A DNA stretch of 64,000 nucleotides, taken from positions 4,836,001 through 4,900,000 of the forward strand of contig JAHWDD010000001.1 of assembly GCA_023897205.1 (NCBI GenBank). The letters are read 5' to 3'. A program made the position numbers and the translations under genes. Of this stretch, positions 10,327 through 21,189 are shown in pieces. Each line of letters opens with the position of its first letter. The first letter of the stretch is position 1. The stretch comes from Exophiala sp. HKRS030 (taxonomy: Eukaryota; Ascomycota; Eurotiomycetes; Chaetothyriales; Herpotrichiellaceae). Below the pieces are notes generated by a model. It was not told the DNA's origin and ran no database searches. It saw only the letters and a list, made by a program, of their open reading frames with translations.

Positions 10327-12063
10327 CTACCACATGAATCTCTGTACGTTTCCAGGCTCCTGCGGCCATTCGAAGCCCTTGTACAGGAACACGTAGCACG
10401 TGACTAGGTTGATGAGCATATACCAAATCAATTCCAACCAGATAGAATAGGCGGCAGCAATTCTCAACAACCGTTGAAACGGCGAGGATGATGGTCTGGG
10501 TACACTCTTTTCGTTTTTCTTGTCGTCGTCTTTTGTGGCGTCCTTGTCGTCCCCGTCTAGCTTGACCGTGCTCAACATGTCGGGACTGGGCATGTACTCT
10601 GGCACGGCCATCCTCCACATGAGCCAGGGGATTATGAAGTACCTCGGCTCGACGAGCGGGGCGGTCACGAGGGACAAGGACGTGGCCAGGAGCCAGACCA
10701 ACGTAAAACTCACGCAGACGGTGTCCTGGCCGTGCAGGATTCGGACGGCGCGAGAGGGCCGGTCGTCTGTGGAGGAGGAGGTGGTGGGTCCGGCCAGGGC
10801 GCCCAGCACGAGCGAGGCGCAAGCCAAGTAGACAGGGACGACGGCGTACCTGACCGACCAGTGGGAGCGGAGGATTCGGAAAACGTAAAAGGTATAGTGT
10901 CGGTTGTCGGCCAGGGTGAAGGGGTGGACGACGGTGTTGAGGTTGACGACGGCGATGGCGACGACGAAAAAGGCGAGGGCGGTGCTCGGTCGGGGGAGCC
11001 GCCGACGGCGGAACTGGGTCAGGTTGCACAGTTGGGGGAGGAGGACGGGCCAGGAAAAAAAGACGATGAACGGCCATACGTAGAGCATCTGGGGCAGGTG
11101 GACGGTGGCCACGTGGTTGTCCTTGTCGCCCAGGACGACGCCTCCGTTCCAGATGACAAAGGCCGCGAAGCCGAGAAGGAGGGAGATGTGAGGCCATAGA
11201 TCCAAAATGAGGTCGGCGATCATGGTGATGGCGGATTGAGCTATCGATATGCTCGTGATGGGGAAGTCTAGGTAGGAACGTGAATGTCAGTCGGACCGAC
11301 CGATGGAGAGGTGGAGGAGAGGGAGGAAGGCGGGAAAGAGCGCCCAGAGACGGACGGAACGAGCCATACCTTCAAAAAACGCTTCGGACATGGGAGGATC
11401 GTGAACCTTGGGGGCTCCGATGTGACGTTTGACGCTCTCTATCACCTGCAGGCCCCCAAGGTACACGGCGACCCAAAAGATGTTGGTTTGCCTGCTGGAC
11501 AACGAGACCAGACCGGTGACCAAGTGTAGGAATTGATAGAGGACTTTCCGTCGTCGGCCCTCGGCGGAAACGGACGCGGACCAGAAGATGTGGGCGACCA
11601 GGACGGTAAAAACGCTGAACAGGTCGGTATAGTACAAGGCCGAAAAGAAGAAGAAGAGGGGGAAAACGACGATGCTGAACTCTCGCTGGAGCACGCTGTG
11701 GTGGTCGACGGGTTTTCTGGTCACGGCGGCGAGGACGTAGAGGGCGAAGATGAGTAGGTACTGGAGGAAGACGTTGATGGACCTCCACTCGTTGATTGAA
11801 GGTTTGAAGTTGTGGTAGAAAAAATCCCGGGTCGAGTTGACGAGGTAGGAAAACACGTACAGCCCGGGGGGCGTGGTGATTTTGGGATCCCACCGTCCCC
11901 ATTCCCCCGACCAGTACGCCCGGGCTTGAGGGACGTGGAACACCTCGTCCAGGTACGGGCGTGGGACGAGCTCGTTGACCAGGCGTCGCCATGTCATGTG
12001 AAGGCTCGTGATGGATCCCAAGACGACCACCCGTGCGAATTCGGGGCTGACAAAGTACGACAT
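10327..12063 (-). CDS. ALG10: Alpha-1,2-glucosyltransferase Alg10 (N-glycan precursor)
   Basis: There are two exons, 11370-12063 and 10327-11267, with a 102-bp intron that joins AFFE to DFPITSISI in frame; 544 residues. Alg10 adds the terminal alpha-1,2-glucose to the dolichol-linked oligosaccharide in the ER lumen, the last step before transfer to protein. Family signatures are all present: RPYLDEVFHVPQA near the N-terminus, WDPKITTPPGLYVFSY, SLSSRQTNIFW, GDKDNHVATVHLPQMLY, HPFTLADNRHYTFY and VEPRYFIIPW. About 12 hydrophobic segments are spread along the chain. The acidic insert near 465-490 (DGDDKDATKDDDKKNEK) is a species-specific loop. The gene is convergent with the permease. Identification is secure. 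Confidence 0.95.
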
Positions 12064-14187
12064 GGCTGTGGAAGGGAGATGCTGGCTAGATCAGATCAGG
12101 TAGGGAGGGAGGGAGAGAGAGAGGGAGAGCAGGGAGGGATGACAAGATTGTTGTGTTTTCGTTTCTTTTTTGGGTTGCTAAGCTCCCGAGAAGAACAAAT
12201 TCAATGCAAAAGATGAAACAAAACCAAAACGAGGCCGTCGTCTACGCCAGACGAGCAACTCGAGACGGTGTTACGGAGTCCGGACTCGTATCAGACAACC
12301 AAAGCTTGAACGACTTTTTGTATGGAGTCTGGAGCTTCCGTACAGTTGCTAGCACCCCGTGACAAAGGAGTTTGGGGGAGGAAAGCTTCTTTCTGGCTGG
12401 CGCGGCCACACTTGGCGGCTTATGTAATGGGACATGAAACAGTAAAGTGCCTCGAGGCATTTCTAGCTATCACTCTTTTCACGATAAGTCGGAAAATGTT
12501 CCTGATTCCTTGATTGACAACGTGAGGTGTCTATCAGTTTCATTTACTCCTAAAGGTTGAAAACAAAAAGATGGAGCGTGATCATCGTGGACGGGTACAA
12601 AGTAACGGGTATCAAGGCACGACATCCTCAAGGACTACTCCGTAATGTGACAAGAGCGATATCGACCAGTTGATCGACATGGAATCTAGAGTGCTACTCT
12701 ATACTCGTGGAAGCTGGTTTTTGATCATTTTGAGAGCGTGATTGTTCACACTTGGTCCGGAGAGAATGAGAGTGTTGGAAGATACCTTGTATCCAGGGGA
12801 CTGCGTACAGAACAATTAAACAATAAACAATTAACGTCGTCACTTTTCATCTTGTCAACGATACCCGTAATATTTCGTCAAAGAATACTCTGGACTCACT
12901 CCGTACTGAGTGAACAATAAGACGGCAGGGGTTCCAAGACTGAGGGATGCCTGAGCGGATCACTTCCTGCCTTCGTAAAAAATCCTTCCAGCCAAAGACT
13001 CCCCCGTTTCAGGCTGCATCAGGTACGTTTCTCACGGGTATCCGTAAGTAGAGATTTTACCTAGGTAGGTAAGGGTATCATCGGAATACAAGTACTCGTC
13101 CAAGGGAATCTGAAAATGTGTTGTAGGCTGACAGGATTCGTTCACAAGGCAGACGGGTTTTGATACGTCATGAATTTGATTCATCCTCCTTCGGTGGTCT
13201 ACCGAAGAACTACCAACAAGAGTCTTTGATGACAATAATAACGGAGTTCTTCGTAACCCCCTCCTACGGAGTACCGGTGGTGACGATGGATGATATCTGG
13301 AGGAAACTCGGATTTACGTTCTAGCAAAAAGACGCTTGGCAGGTTTCAACGGGCACCTAACTGTACTGTACTGTACGGAGTACTTCCCTGGTGGGTAACA
13401 AGATGCAAGTACGGAGTACGGGAGCACCTTTGCAGAACATACAATAACGTACCTCCTTAGGCGGTCTCCCGGGCGTCATTAGGTACCTAACTAACTCCAA
13501 CAGGGCCTTTTGCACTTCCAGGGGTCCAATCATTTGTTTTGGGCGTCCGGAGCTGCCCGGAAGATCTCCTCCCAATGGGCACCCACCCACCCCCTTACAT
13601 AATTGAAGAATTTCCTCTTTTGGCCGCCGCCACCACCAAAAAGGACACCCCTGCTCGGATGTGTATGGATGGCTAAACAATAATTTTTCTCACTCTCAGT
13701 CGGGCTCGACGGCAACGGTGATGATGATGTAGCTGAGTCACTATATCACGGATACCAAAACTTATTTACTCCGTAGAGAAGCTCATATTTCATCCAAAGG
13801 TTGCCATCTACAATCTTGACAAATGGTCCAGACTTCCTTCTCCTTGCCACTGACCTTTCTCACTCTTGGAACCAGTACAACAACTTCTTCTTTTCCCTTT
13901 TTATCTCATGCCCATGCCATGCCGTTTTGTTTTTGCCATCGATATATGAACATATTTCTTTTTGTTGATTAATGGTACCAGTACGGAGTACGAGCTACCC
14001 GTATATACAGAGACTCCACTGCACGGTACAGTACACTGGGGTGGAATAACGAGGTTTTCTCAGGGTACGACTACGAACAGAATTGACAAGGCGCACTACC
14101 GTGTATCCATTACAATTCAAGCAACACGCAACACGCAATCGTCGGACCAGCCAGGTCGCTACCCAAGGAAAAACTACAGTGCCAAAA
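12064..14187. other. 2.1-kb divergent intergenic region with six TACGGAGTA motifs
   Basis: This lies between ALG10 and the membrane-protein gene, which point away from each other. It holds six exact copies of the 9-mer TACGGAGTA or its complement and purine/pyrimidine runs (GGGA repeats near 12100-12135). No coding frame is credible. Confidence 0.55.
12636..13991. repeat. Cluster of six dispersed TACGGAGTA/TACTCCGTA motifs
   Basis: Exact copies start at 12636, 13265, 13374, 13410, 13767 and 13982. Those at 13374, 13410 and 13982 extend to GTACGGAGTAC, a GTAC-3-GTAC inverted repeat. They are not in phase or tandem. Confidence 0.85.
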
Positions 14188-15438
14188 ATGACCCAAACAA
14201 CTCCGCAGTCGGCCGAAGCCAACACAGATTCAGCCTCGCGAGAGGATGGGGTGGATCTGACCGACCAAGCTGTCCAAGTTAGGTTTCAAGACCAAGCGGC
14301 TAACAGTACCTCGAGCTTGAAGACCCTGCAAGGACATGTAGCCGCGGCGGCGGAAGACGGGGTCAATGGTGCGTCCGAAGAGGCTCAATCGAAATTGGAC
14401 GAGGCCGAAGCAGATCGCCCTGCCCCACCACCCAGATTGGCCTCATCGCGGCGCGAGGGCAGCTATGCGGCCAGCGCGAACAACGACCTGTCGAACATGA
14501 GAACCCTCGACCCCGAAAAGACGAACAACGCCCTCCCCAGGTTGAAGAAGAAGGAAACAAAGCTGGCTCAAAAGAAGGCGCACCCATGGCAACACCTCGG
14601 CATCACCCTGGGTCTGCCGATGATCCTCCTTTTCGACCTGGTCGTCCCCTGCATCATCTACTACACCTGGTACCACAGTCACAGGCACGACAGAAATCGA
14701 CAATGCCGTGAACAATACCCCGACCGACAGCCATGTCCGTTGCCCAAGGTGGAATTCGACGACAACGTCCTCGGTAGTGCCATCGCTTCGTTCGGTGTCG
14801 GTGAGCTTTGGATTCTGCTCGCTCGGGCATGGCGACTGTTCATGCACCGCGAAGACTGTGCTCCTTTACTTTCCCGGAGTCGTTGGGAGCTCGACGCAAC
14901 GTCGTGGGTCTACGCCGTGGCCTTGATCACCTCGCTCATCCCTTTTGTCGTGGCTAGCAGTCTGGAGATTCCCGAGCTGTATCTTTACTCACCGGCTTTC
15001 CTGATGACCTTCCTCGGATGTCTCATGTTGATCACCACCGTCTACCCGTTCAAGCTTCCCATCGGCATCAACTCACAACCTCGAGGCACGGGACTGCGGC
15101 CTTTTATCTATTACGCCGCCGAAGACTTTATTGCCGTCGACGGCCTGCAGGATCGGGAATTCCGCGTCCGATATAACGACCGTTATGAATCCAACAAAGC
15201 GTTCCGAAAATTGTTTGTGTACCTGACCTTGTTTTGGATGTTGGGAATTTGCATTTATATTGGATGTTTATCAGCCATCATTTGGACGTTGCCCTTCCAC
15301 ATCGCCTTTGGACTAAGTCTGGGCGTGTTGTTTGCTTGGATTGCCGTGTGGGCGGTCGCGACATTCGTGTGGGTGAAGTATGAGATTGAGAGGGAGCATA
15401 AAGCCTACGAGGCTGAGGCGGAGTCCATAGAGGAATAA
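14188..15438 (+). CDS. Multi-pass integral membrane protein, uncharacterised
   Basis: A single exon of 416 residues starting at ATG 14188 (MTQTTPQSAEANTDSASRED); the frame is open further up without an ATG. The first 130 residues are polar and acidic. Hydrophobic segments follow: ITLGLPMILLFDLVVPCII near 140-160, a segment around SAIASFGVGELWILLA, then WVYAVALITSLIPFVVAS, FLMTFLGCLMLITTVYPF, and two near the C-terminus. Between the last groups sits a conserved-looking stretch, LRPFIYYAAEDFIAVDGL, then FRVRYNDRYESN. I recall similar proteins as conserved hypothetical membrane proteins of ascomycetes, but I know no function. Confidence 0.85.
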   Translation: MTQTTPQSAEANTDSASREDGVDLTDQAVQVRFQDQAANSTSSLKTLQGHVAAAAEDGVNGASEEAQSKLDEAEADRPAPPPRLASSRREGSYAASANNDLSNMRTLDPEKTNNALPRLKKKETKLAQKKAHPWQHLGITLGLPMILLFDLVVPCIIYYTWYHSHRHDRNRQCREQYPDRQPCPLPKVEFDDNVLGSAIASFGVGELWILLARAWRLFMHREDCAPLLSRSRWELDATSWVYAVALITSLIPFVVASSLEIPELYLYSPAFLMTFLGCLMLITTVYPFKLPIGINSQPRGTGLRPFIYYAAEDFIAVDGLQDREFRVRYNDRYESNKAFRKLFVYLTLFWMLGICIYIGCLSAIIWTLPFHIAFGLSLGVLFAWIAVWAVATFVWVKYEIEREHKAYEAEAESIEE

Positions 15439-16573
15439 ATTGCTACGTGTGACAAGGTGGAAGCAGGCGTTTTGGGTGTTGTTTGTTGACATACTCACAT
15501 ACCCTAGATGACTATGTATTATCAGCGTTGCTAATGCACCAAAAGTAATAATACAGACCAAGACTGTCACGTCATGTTCATATGTCAACGGTTGTGTTGA
15601 TTTTTTATCTCATTGCTGTCCGGGAAAACGTCTTGTCATGTCTTGGGAGTAGGATGGATTGTTCATTAGTATAAGAACCTAGCAGGGAAAGAGATAAGTC
15701 GGCGACACTGATAGTGGAAAGGCCGTTCTCATCACTGCCATTCCGATTCCAAGCCAAGCCTGCTGCCTGCCTGTCCGCACTCACCCCCTGGATGGTGTTC
15801 GAGTCGCGCTTTGGTCGCCCACAAACAGGATTAGTTTTTAGTTCATGGGTTTCCGAGTCTCACTGTGTACACTAGCAAATAAACAAATGCTTTGACCTTC
15901 TCCTTCATGTGACCATACTGCCTTGGAGCATTCGAGTCCTATTGTTTGATACCATATCACACCGGCAAAAAATAGAGGGAAAAAAGAAACACTGGCATCA
16001 TTTGTTTCAATCAGCAAAACTCTAACCTGGAGACACAGGTTGCACGCTTGGCAACTGGCGTCCAGGCCGAGGGAAACCCTAGTTGTACACCTAGGATTCT
16101 TCTCGTAATAAACGGCAGACGACCCCTTTGCTAGTACCTCACGGGCAGAGGCCATGTATGCGAAGAACTGCCCCGAAGGGGCAGTCTGGGCTACGGGTAG
16201 CCCAAGATCCACTGACATCATACCGGCGGATTCCCCCCCGCCGTGTGTACAGATTGCACCACGATCCGACGGGATGTGTGAATGTTGAGGAGAATTGTGC
16301 AAAAGTGATTGATAACCCTTAGTTTTTCCCCTGTAAATTACTTGATAGGTCAAGCGGGTACGTTGGGAGTGGAGGGCTCTGTCTAGGCACCCATTCGCAT
16401 TCACGGGGCGCGACGCGACCGGAGGGCGAATGCTGTTGCTCAGGATGGGAACCTCGTGATCATCACCTGCAAGTCTTTTCCTGCACCTGGGAATTGTTCA
16501 GTCGTGACAAACACTGTGTTTCCTCAACTCAAAGACATCGGCAAGCCTTCACGGCCGAGACCGTAGGTCCATA
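15439..16573. other. Intergenic region with twin hairpins
   Basis: This follows the membrane-protein stop. It contains the paired hairpins described separately and a 188-codon minus-strand frame (15838-16404) that I do not trust. Confidence 0.5.
16167..16204. repeat. Two adjacent perfect hairpins
   Basis: ACTGCCCC-GAA-GGGGCAGT (16167-16185) is an 8-bp stem with a 3-base loop. After one base it is followed by TGGGCTA-CGGG-TAGCCCA (16187-16204), a 7-bp stem with a 4-base loop. Both are perfect on either strand. Confidence 0.85.
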
Positions 16574-17604
16574 GTGTCACCTATTCCTCGAGAAACCTTC
16601 GACGGTCTCGATCTTGTACTTTACCTTGGTGACTCTGCTGAAGAGCGACAGCAGCACGACACGCGTCCCGACTTTGCGCCAGCCGGCCAATTGGTGTCTT
16701 TGGGTTGTAGTTCGACAACTTGGCACGAGCATGCGATATTAGGAAAGATTGTGAAGTCGGTCGTCTTGCCTCGGGTAGGTCTTACTATCGACGACATGGG
16801 CTAGTTCAGAAGAGGACAAGGATGCAGAGTTGGTATTGTTGGTACCAACCTTGGGGAGGTTTCTGGGAGAGTACTGAGCAGCAAGGATACAACTTGGCAC
16901 AGCCTTCTCGACGATGTTGCTTGATCCGAGCCTGGGATAGAGAGTACGGATGTGTTCAGGAAAACTCTGTGCACAACAGAGTAATATCTAGGTCGGTAAC
17001 CTCGACGTTCGGAATATGATATCATTGTTCTTTAGAGACATCATCGAGACGCCCTCATGCTGCTGTTGTATCGACGGCCCTTTGACAACACCATCGATCT
17101 TGGAGCACCTTACGCACGAAATCGAGGCGCGAGAAATTGAGTCTGGCTGAGAGCATTGTGACTCATTATAACAACATCAGATTTAGAGGCATTCAGAAGT
17201 ACAAACATGACGTTAGCAGACGAGATCTGGAGTGATGAAAAGGTTTCTTTCCACGACGGCTTATTAGTGCGCCCTGAATATGTGATAACCGATGGGGGTA
17301 TAGGCCAATCAGCCTTGCCACTCTTAGCCGAAAGGCCTTTTCTGAGCAACACCAACGTTCCCACTTCGCGGCAACTGGCTTATGGCTTATGCAACTTGCA
17401 TGAACAGAAACCCAGAGTTATATATGTATTCTCCACAATCCAGGCTTATCGTTCGATATATTCTACGCCTTGGCTTCACAAGCAGAACGCAAGGCTGGCG
17501 GTTCTGATGGCTTCAACCCACTGCGCATTACGCACAGAGACAAATCCATCGACGAGCAAGAAGATTACTTGTGGTTTGAAATCGAATACGTAACGTCAAC
17601 ATGA
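16574..17604 (+). pseudogene. Possible decayed gene, family unknown
   Basis: One frame reads protein-like sequence from 16574 (MSPIPRETFDGLDLVLYLGD) to a TAG at 16802-16804. It continues in the same frame as RVGIVGTNLGEVSGRVLSSK up to a TGA near 16921 and more stops near 16985. Farther on, 17207 onward gives LADEIWSDEKVSFHDGLLVR and GGIGQSALPLLAERPF. In another frame, 17446-17604 reads LSFDIFYALASQAERKAGGS and ends WFEIEYVTST before a TGA. These pieces have the order and composition of one protein broken by stops and at least one frame change. Introns could explain part of this, but no obvious set of splice sites repairs it. I do not recognise the family. Confidence 0.35.
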
Positions 17605-17645
17605 ACCTAACCAAACCGCACCACTTCGTGGGCTCCTCTGCAAGG

Positions 17646-17652
17646 TATAAAA
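17646..17652 (+). promoter_or_regulatory. TATA box of the NmrA-like gene
   Basis: TATAAAA lies 123 bp upstream of the ATG at 17775, a normal distance for a fungal promoter with a short leader. Confidence 0.5.
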
Positions 17653-17774
17653 AGGCGAGGACTTTCTCTCTCCTCGAAATATGAAAGCATTACGGACATT
17701 ATCTTCTGAGTTCTTCTTGGACAAGTAGATTGTTCCAACTACCACCATCCGCCATCGCAACTTTTTGTCTCAAC

Positions 17775-18701
17775 ATGTCAACTCCAGTCAAGAGAGTGGC
17801 CGTCGTGGGAGGCTCAGGCCTGACCGGCGGAGAAATCACTCGAGCATTGCTACAATCCGGGTTCGAAGTGACCGTCCTCAGCCGTGCATCATCGTCGAAC
17901 TCCAAGATCCCTGATGGTGCAAGAAGCGTCAAGACCGACTACTCGCGTGAATCACTTGCGGCAGCCTTCCAAGGACAGGATGCGGTCGTCTCGGCAATCA
18001 CCACATTCTTCGTGGGTCAGCAATTCACCATCATCGACGCCGCCATCGAAGCTGGAGTCCGTCGTTTCATTCCGTCCGAGTACGGAGTCGACACTTCGGA
18101 CCCTGCCATCGCCGAGATCGCTCCTCCGGCGGGCACCAAGAACGAAATCGTCGCCTACCTCCAGTCGAAGCAGGCGACAATATCTTGGAGCGCCATCATC
18201 GTCGGGGCGTTCTTCGACGCCATACTTGAGGTGCCTGGCGCACTGGGCCTGAACTTGGCGGAAAACACCATGACCATCTTCGACGGTGGAGACGTCGAAT
18301 TCGAAGCGACGAACGTCGACCAGATCGGTCGTGCGGTCGCCGCGGTCTTGTCCCCCGAACACTTTGACAGCACTGCCAACCAATACGTCTACGTCAACAG
18401 CTTCACCTTGACACAGAACCAGATGTTGCACATCTTACAGGACCTCACCGGGAACAAACTGGAGGTCAAACATGCGAAGAAGGCGGATATGAGGAAGGCT
18501 TCTCAAGAAAAGATAAAGTCTGACCCGGACAAAGGCGACGTGTGGGCCCGAGGGTCTTTTGAAGGCATCATATTGATCATGTTGAATGAAGGAGGGTTTT
18601 GTGAATACTCCAAAAAAGGTCGTCTTTGGAACAAGAGATTGGGTCTTCCCGAAGGAAACGTAGAAGAGACGATCAAGGCTGTCTTGTCCAAGAAGGAATA
18701 A
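17775..18701 (+). CDS. NmrA-like / isoflavone-reductase-like NAD(P)-binding protein
   Basis: A single exon of 308 residues. The start is ATG 17775 (MSTPVKRVAVVGGSGLTGGE); the frame is open slightly further up but without ATG. The N-terminal Rossmann fold shows the atypical-SDR glycine motif GGSGLTG at about 11-17, followed by VLSRASS. The stretch GVRRFIPSEYGVDTS is the usual NmrA/isoflavone-reductase motif after beta-5. Members either reduce phenolic compounds or act as redox sensors that bind NAD(P) without catalysis (NmrA, HSCARG). The usual catalytic Lys position cannot be judged by eye. It lies directly downstream of the relic at 16574-17604; whether the two were functionally linked is unknown. 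Confidence 0.88.
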   Translation: MSTPVKRVAVVGGSGLTGGEITRALLQSGFEVTVLSRASSSNSKIPDGARSVKTDYSRESLAAAFQGQDAVVSAITTFFVGQQFTIIDAAIEAGVRRFIPSEYGVDTSDPAIAEIAPPAGTKNEIVAYLQSKQATISWSAIIVGAFFDAILEVPGALGLNLAENTMTIFDGGDVEFEATNVDQIGRAVAAVLSPEHFDSTANQYVYVNSFTLTQNQMLHILQDLTGNKLEVKHAKKADMRKASQEKIKSDPDKGDVWARGSFEGIILIMLNEGGFCEYSKKGRLWNKRLGLPEGNVEETIKAVLSKKE

Positions 18702-19623
18702 ACCGAGTATTTTGGCGGTAGGTATCAAGCACACATACCTCTGCATTACGCACAAGGCTATACTTATCACTGGAGTTGTCCTCAATGGTCGTTTGCTAAT
18801 ATAGTCGATCGACAAAAATGTTGAGATACCTTTGCAAAATGCACAGGACTAAGTAACTAGCAATTTTGTCATCATTACTATTCTTGTTAGTGTCTCGGTG
18901 CTCGTTGTTCTCGCAGTCTTTAGGAATGTCTCTTGGCTTGCTTGAAGCTTGTCAACTACCATTTGAACCATATTGAAACCGACGAATGACAATTGGGGGT
19001 GACTTTGGTGATAAGTATAGCCTTGTCCGTAATGTAGAGATGGGCGCGCGTAATATCTACCGCCCGTGTTTGGACGGTTTAAGATGTACCTAGGTATCAT
19101 TTTATTGAGTACAAGTACTCTGTAAACATGCCATGGTCCCCGAGTTCGCTTCTTTTTTCAACTAGGTTTCGTAGGCTTCTTCATTTGGTAGCCGGCTCAA
19201 AAGATGTCGATGTGCACCATGCCTCTGAATTTCTCTCTCGGTCGTGCGATAGACAGAGTAGATAAATAGATGATAGGCAATAAACGAGTTCTGAACTCAC
19301 TACGGAACTGTAGGAACATAGAAAGTGGTCTGATTTGATCTGCAACTCGATGCATCTGTCATCCGCCGTAACGGAAGCCAATCATGATCCACCCGAATCT
19401 TCTGAGCAGAAGCAGCCGTCATGCTTTTGCAGCTTCACAATTTCGGAATTTCTTCACATCTTGCTGGTCCCATTAATCCGCGTCCGCCACTCTCATTCTT
19501 CTTCTCGACAAACCCTGTTTTGGAAAAAGATTGTGTAAACTACATGACACGGCCTCTGTTCTACCCATGTGCCTGTGACACCACCGATTGAAAACGCTCG
19601 TCTCTTCAAAACCCGTCGTCGCC
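18702..19623. other. Intergenic region
   Basis: A 0.9-kb spacer between two plus-strand genes. It holds a 3' region and the promoter of the next gene; I see no ORF, RNA or repeat I would defend. Confidence 0.5.
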
Positions 19624-20625
19624 ATGAAAATCTTCGCACCCAGGATGGCCCGACCCCCATCCGACGCCTTTACCCGCTTCACCTCGACGACACCACACGC
19701 CATGCAGCGACCCTCCTCGTCGTCCACGACGTTCACCTACCAACCCGCCTCACGCCCGTCCTCGACGCCGTCACCACAGACACCGCAACCTCTACGCTCC
19801 ACACCCTCGCCCAACGAGACACCACAGGAAAAGGTAGCGCGCCTCCGCGCCGCCGCCCGGTTAGCCCGAGACCAAGCGTCGTCGTCCCCCCTCGAACGGG
19901 CGATCGAGGGCGGTCGGGTCTGGGCCGACCGGGCCCACCGGTTCACGGCCTTTGGCCTCATCCTGTTCGCGGGCGTGACGGTCGTGGTGGCCGCGTACGG
20001 GACGACGAGCCTCATCGCCCACAACCGCCGGCAGAAACGGGCGTGGGTCGAGCGGGAACTCGACCGTCTCGACGCGGCCAGGCAGGCCTTCCTCCGCGGC
20101 GAGGCCACGGCCGAACAGCTCCACCTCCTGGAGCAGGAGCGGGCGGGCGAGGAGATGGAGGCCGCGAGGAAACGCGAGGTCGAGCGCAAGAAGGGCGAGA
20201 GCTACTGGAGCAGGTTGAAGGGCGTCATGAGCGCCAACGCCGCGGCCGGCCAGATGGGCACCGAGACCGAGGAGGAGAAGCGGGAGCGTGAGGAGCGGCG
20301 GGCGAGGAGGCAGAGATCCGCTTCGTCGTCCCCCGCGGACGAAACCTTCGTCGAGGGCGAGGTCAGACCCGTCGCCGTGACGTCCACGAACGTCAAGGGC
20401 GTCGGGCTCGACGCAAAGGGCCGCCCGGTGCCGCTGGACAAGATGGAGTACGTCAAGACCAAGGTCGAGGACGGGCGAAGGTCGGGCGAGAAGGAAGTCA
20501 TTGCACGGACTGGTATCAGGGGAGGACCTCTGGACCAGCTCGCCGAGAACGTCTCTCAGGCCGTTGTGACCCCTTCGACCCAGAGCCAGGGGTGGTTGAG
20601 CTGGTTGAGAGGCAGTAAATCGTAG
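19624..20625 (+). CDS. Putative mitochondrial single-span membrane protein
   Basis: A single exon of 333 residues starting at ATG 19624 (MKIFAPRMARPPSDAFTRF). The N-terminus is basic, Ser/Thr-rich and lacks acidic residues, as in a mitochondrial presequence. A Ser/Pro linker leads to one hydrophobic span, FTAFGLILFAGVTVVVAAYG, at about 130-150. After it comes a long charged helix (RRQKRAWVERELDRLDAA, then EQERAGEEMEAARKRE) likely to form a coiled coil. The C-terminus ends with SQGWLSWLRGSKS. The layout suits an inner-membrane assembly or organising factor, but I cannot name a family. The gene is very GC-rich (third positions), so false frames overlap it on both strands. Confidence 0.75.
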   Translation: MKIFAPRMARPPSDAFTRFTSTTPHAMQRPSSSSTTFTYQPASRPSSTPSPQTPQPLRSTPSPNETPQEKVARLRAAARLARDQASSSPLERAIEGGRVWADRAHRFTAFGLILFAGVTVVVAAYGTTSLIAHNRRQKRAWVERELDRLDAARQAFLRGEATAEQLHLLEQERAGEEMEAARKREVERKKGESYWSRLKGVMSANAAAGQMGTETEEEKREREERRARRQRSASSSPADETFVEGEVRPVAVTSTNVKGVGLDAKGRPVPLDKMEYVKTKVEDGRRSGEKEVIARTGIRGGPLDQLAENVSQAVVTPSTQSQGWLSWLRGSKS

Positions 20626-20913
20626 GGGTGGTCTCCGGAGGGAGATGTTTGAAGGAGAAGGGGGACGAGAGCAGGTGGTCCAACTTCTTGTTTCTTGTAC
20701 AAATTTTTCAACGCCGAGAGAGCAAAAAGGCTGCATAGCGTTAATGGGATCAAATTCATTTCACCTCCACGATAATACGCAGCTCGTTTTAAGGGGAGTG
20801 ACCTGGATTCTTCACATCACCACCACTACCATTACCGTCGTCAATAGTCTCACATTTACTTTCTAGGCTTTACTCGTACAACAAACGGCTGCGCACCGAC
20901 GGTGCCACCGAGT

Positions 20914-20970
20914 CTAGGTAGGTACTTGGGTACTTGGGTACTCGGGTTCTTGAGTTCTTGAGTACCTGAA
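20914..20970. repeat. Degenerate tandem repeat of TACTTGGG/TTCTTGAG units
   Basis: Starting from TAGGTAGG, units of 8 to 10 bp related to GTACTTGG follow one another, changing gradually into GTTCTTGA before ending at AGTACCTGAA. It looks like an eroded minisatellite in the 3' spacer. Confidence 0.7.
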
Positions 20971-21133
20971 AAATCCCCCCGTTTCCAGCGCTACGCGGAT
21001 TCGCAAACCGCAGAATCAAATGCTCCAAAATGCGGATAACCCCAACCACTTCACGTCCATGGTCTGTATAACGCATGCATGATCCGTTCCGTGCCATCGT
21101 TCTATCATCATTATTTCGTCGTTCGTCGTCGTC

Positions 21134-21151
21134 ATCATCATCATCATCATC
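21134..21151. repeat. (ATC)6 microsatellite
   Basis: Six perfect ATC units preceded by GTC repeats, in the intergenic spacer. Confidence 0.85.
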
Positions 21152-21189
21152 AAGCAACGAATAATCTCCAGCTGAAAACAAAAAGTCCT

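Larger units (their letters stand above)
20626..21189. other. Convergent 3' region with short repeats
   Basis: This separates the 3' ends of the mitochondrial-type gene and the 21190 gene. It contains a degenerate repeat at 20914-20970 and an (ATC)6 run at 21134-21151. Confidence 0.55.

Noticed and set aside
10016..11197. 393-codon minus-strand frame overlapping ALG10 exon 2
   Set aside because: Same strand, other frame; Arg/Pro-rich shadow of ALG10.
15795..15810. tRNA B-box-like GTTCGAGTC
   Set aside because: No A-box or foldable cloverleaf around it.
15838..16404. 188-codon minus-strand frame
   Set aside because: No splice or family support, and it runs through the paired hairpins; composition is not convincing. 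Kept only as an open question in the hairpin finding.
19569..20736. Two long frames (240 codons plus, 291 codons minus) over the mitochondrial-type gene
   Set aside because: Both are Arg/Gly/Pro-rich shadows caused by high GC3.
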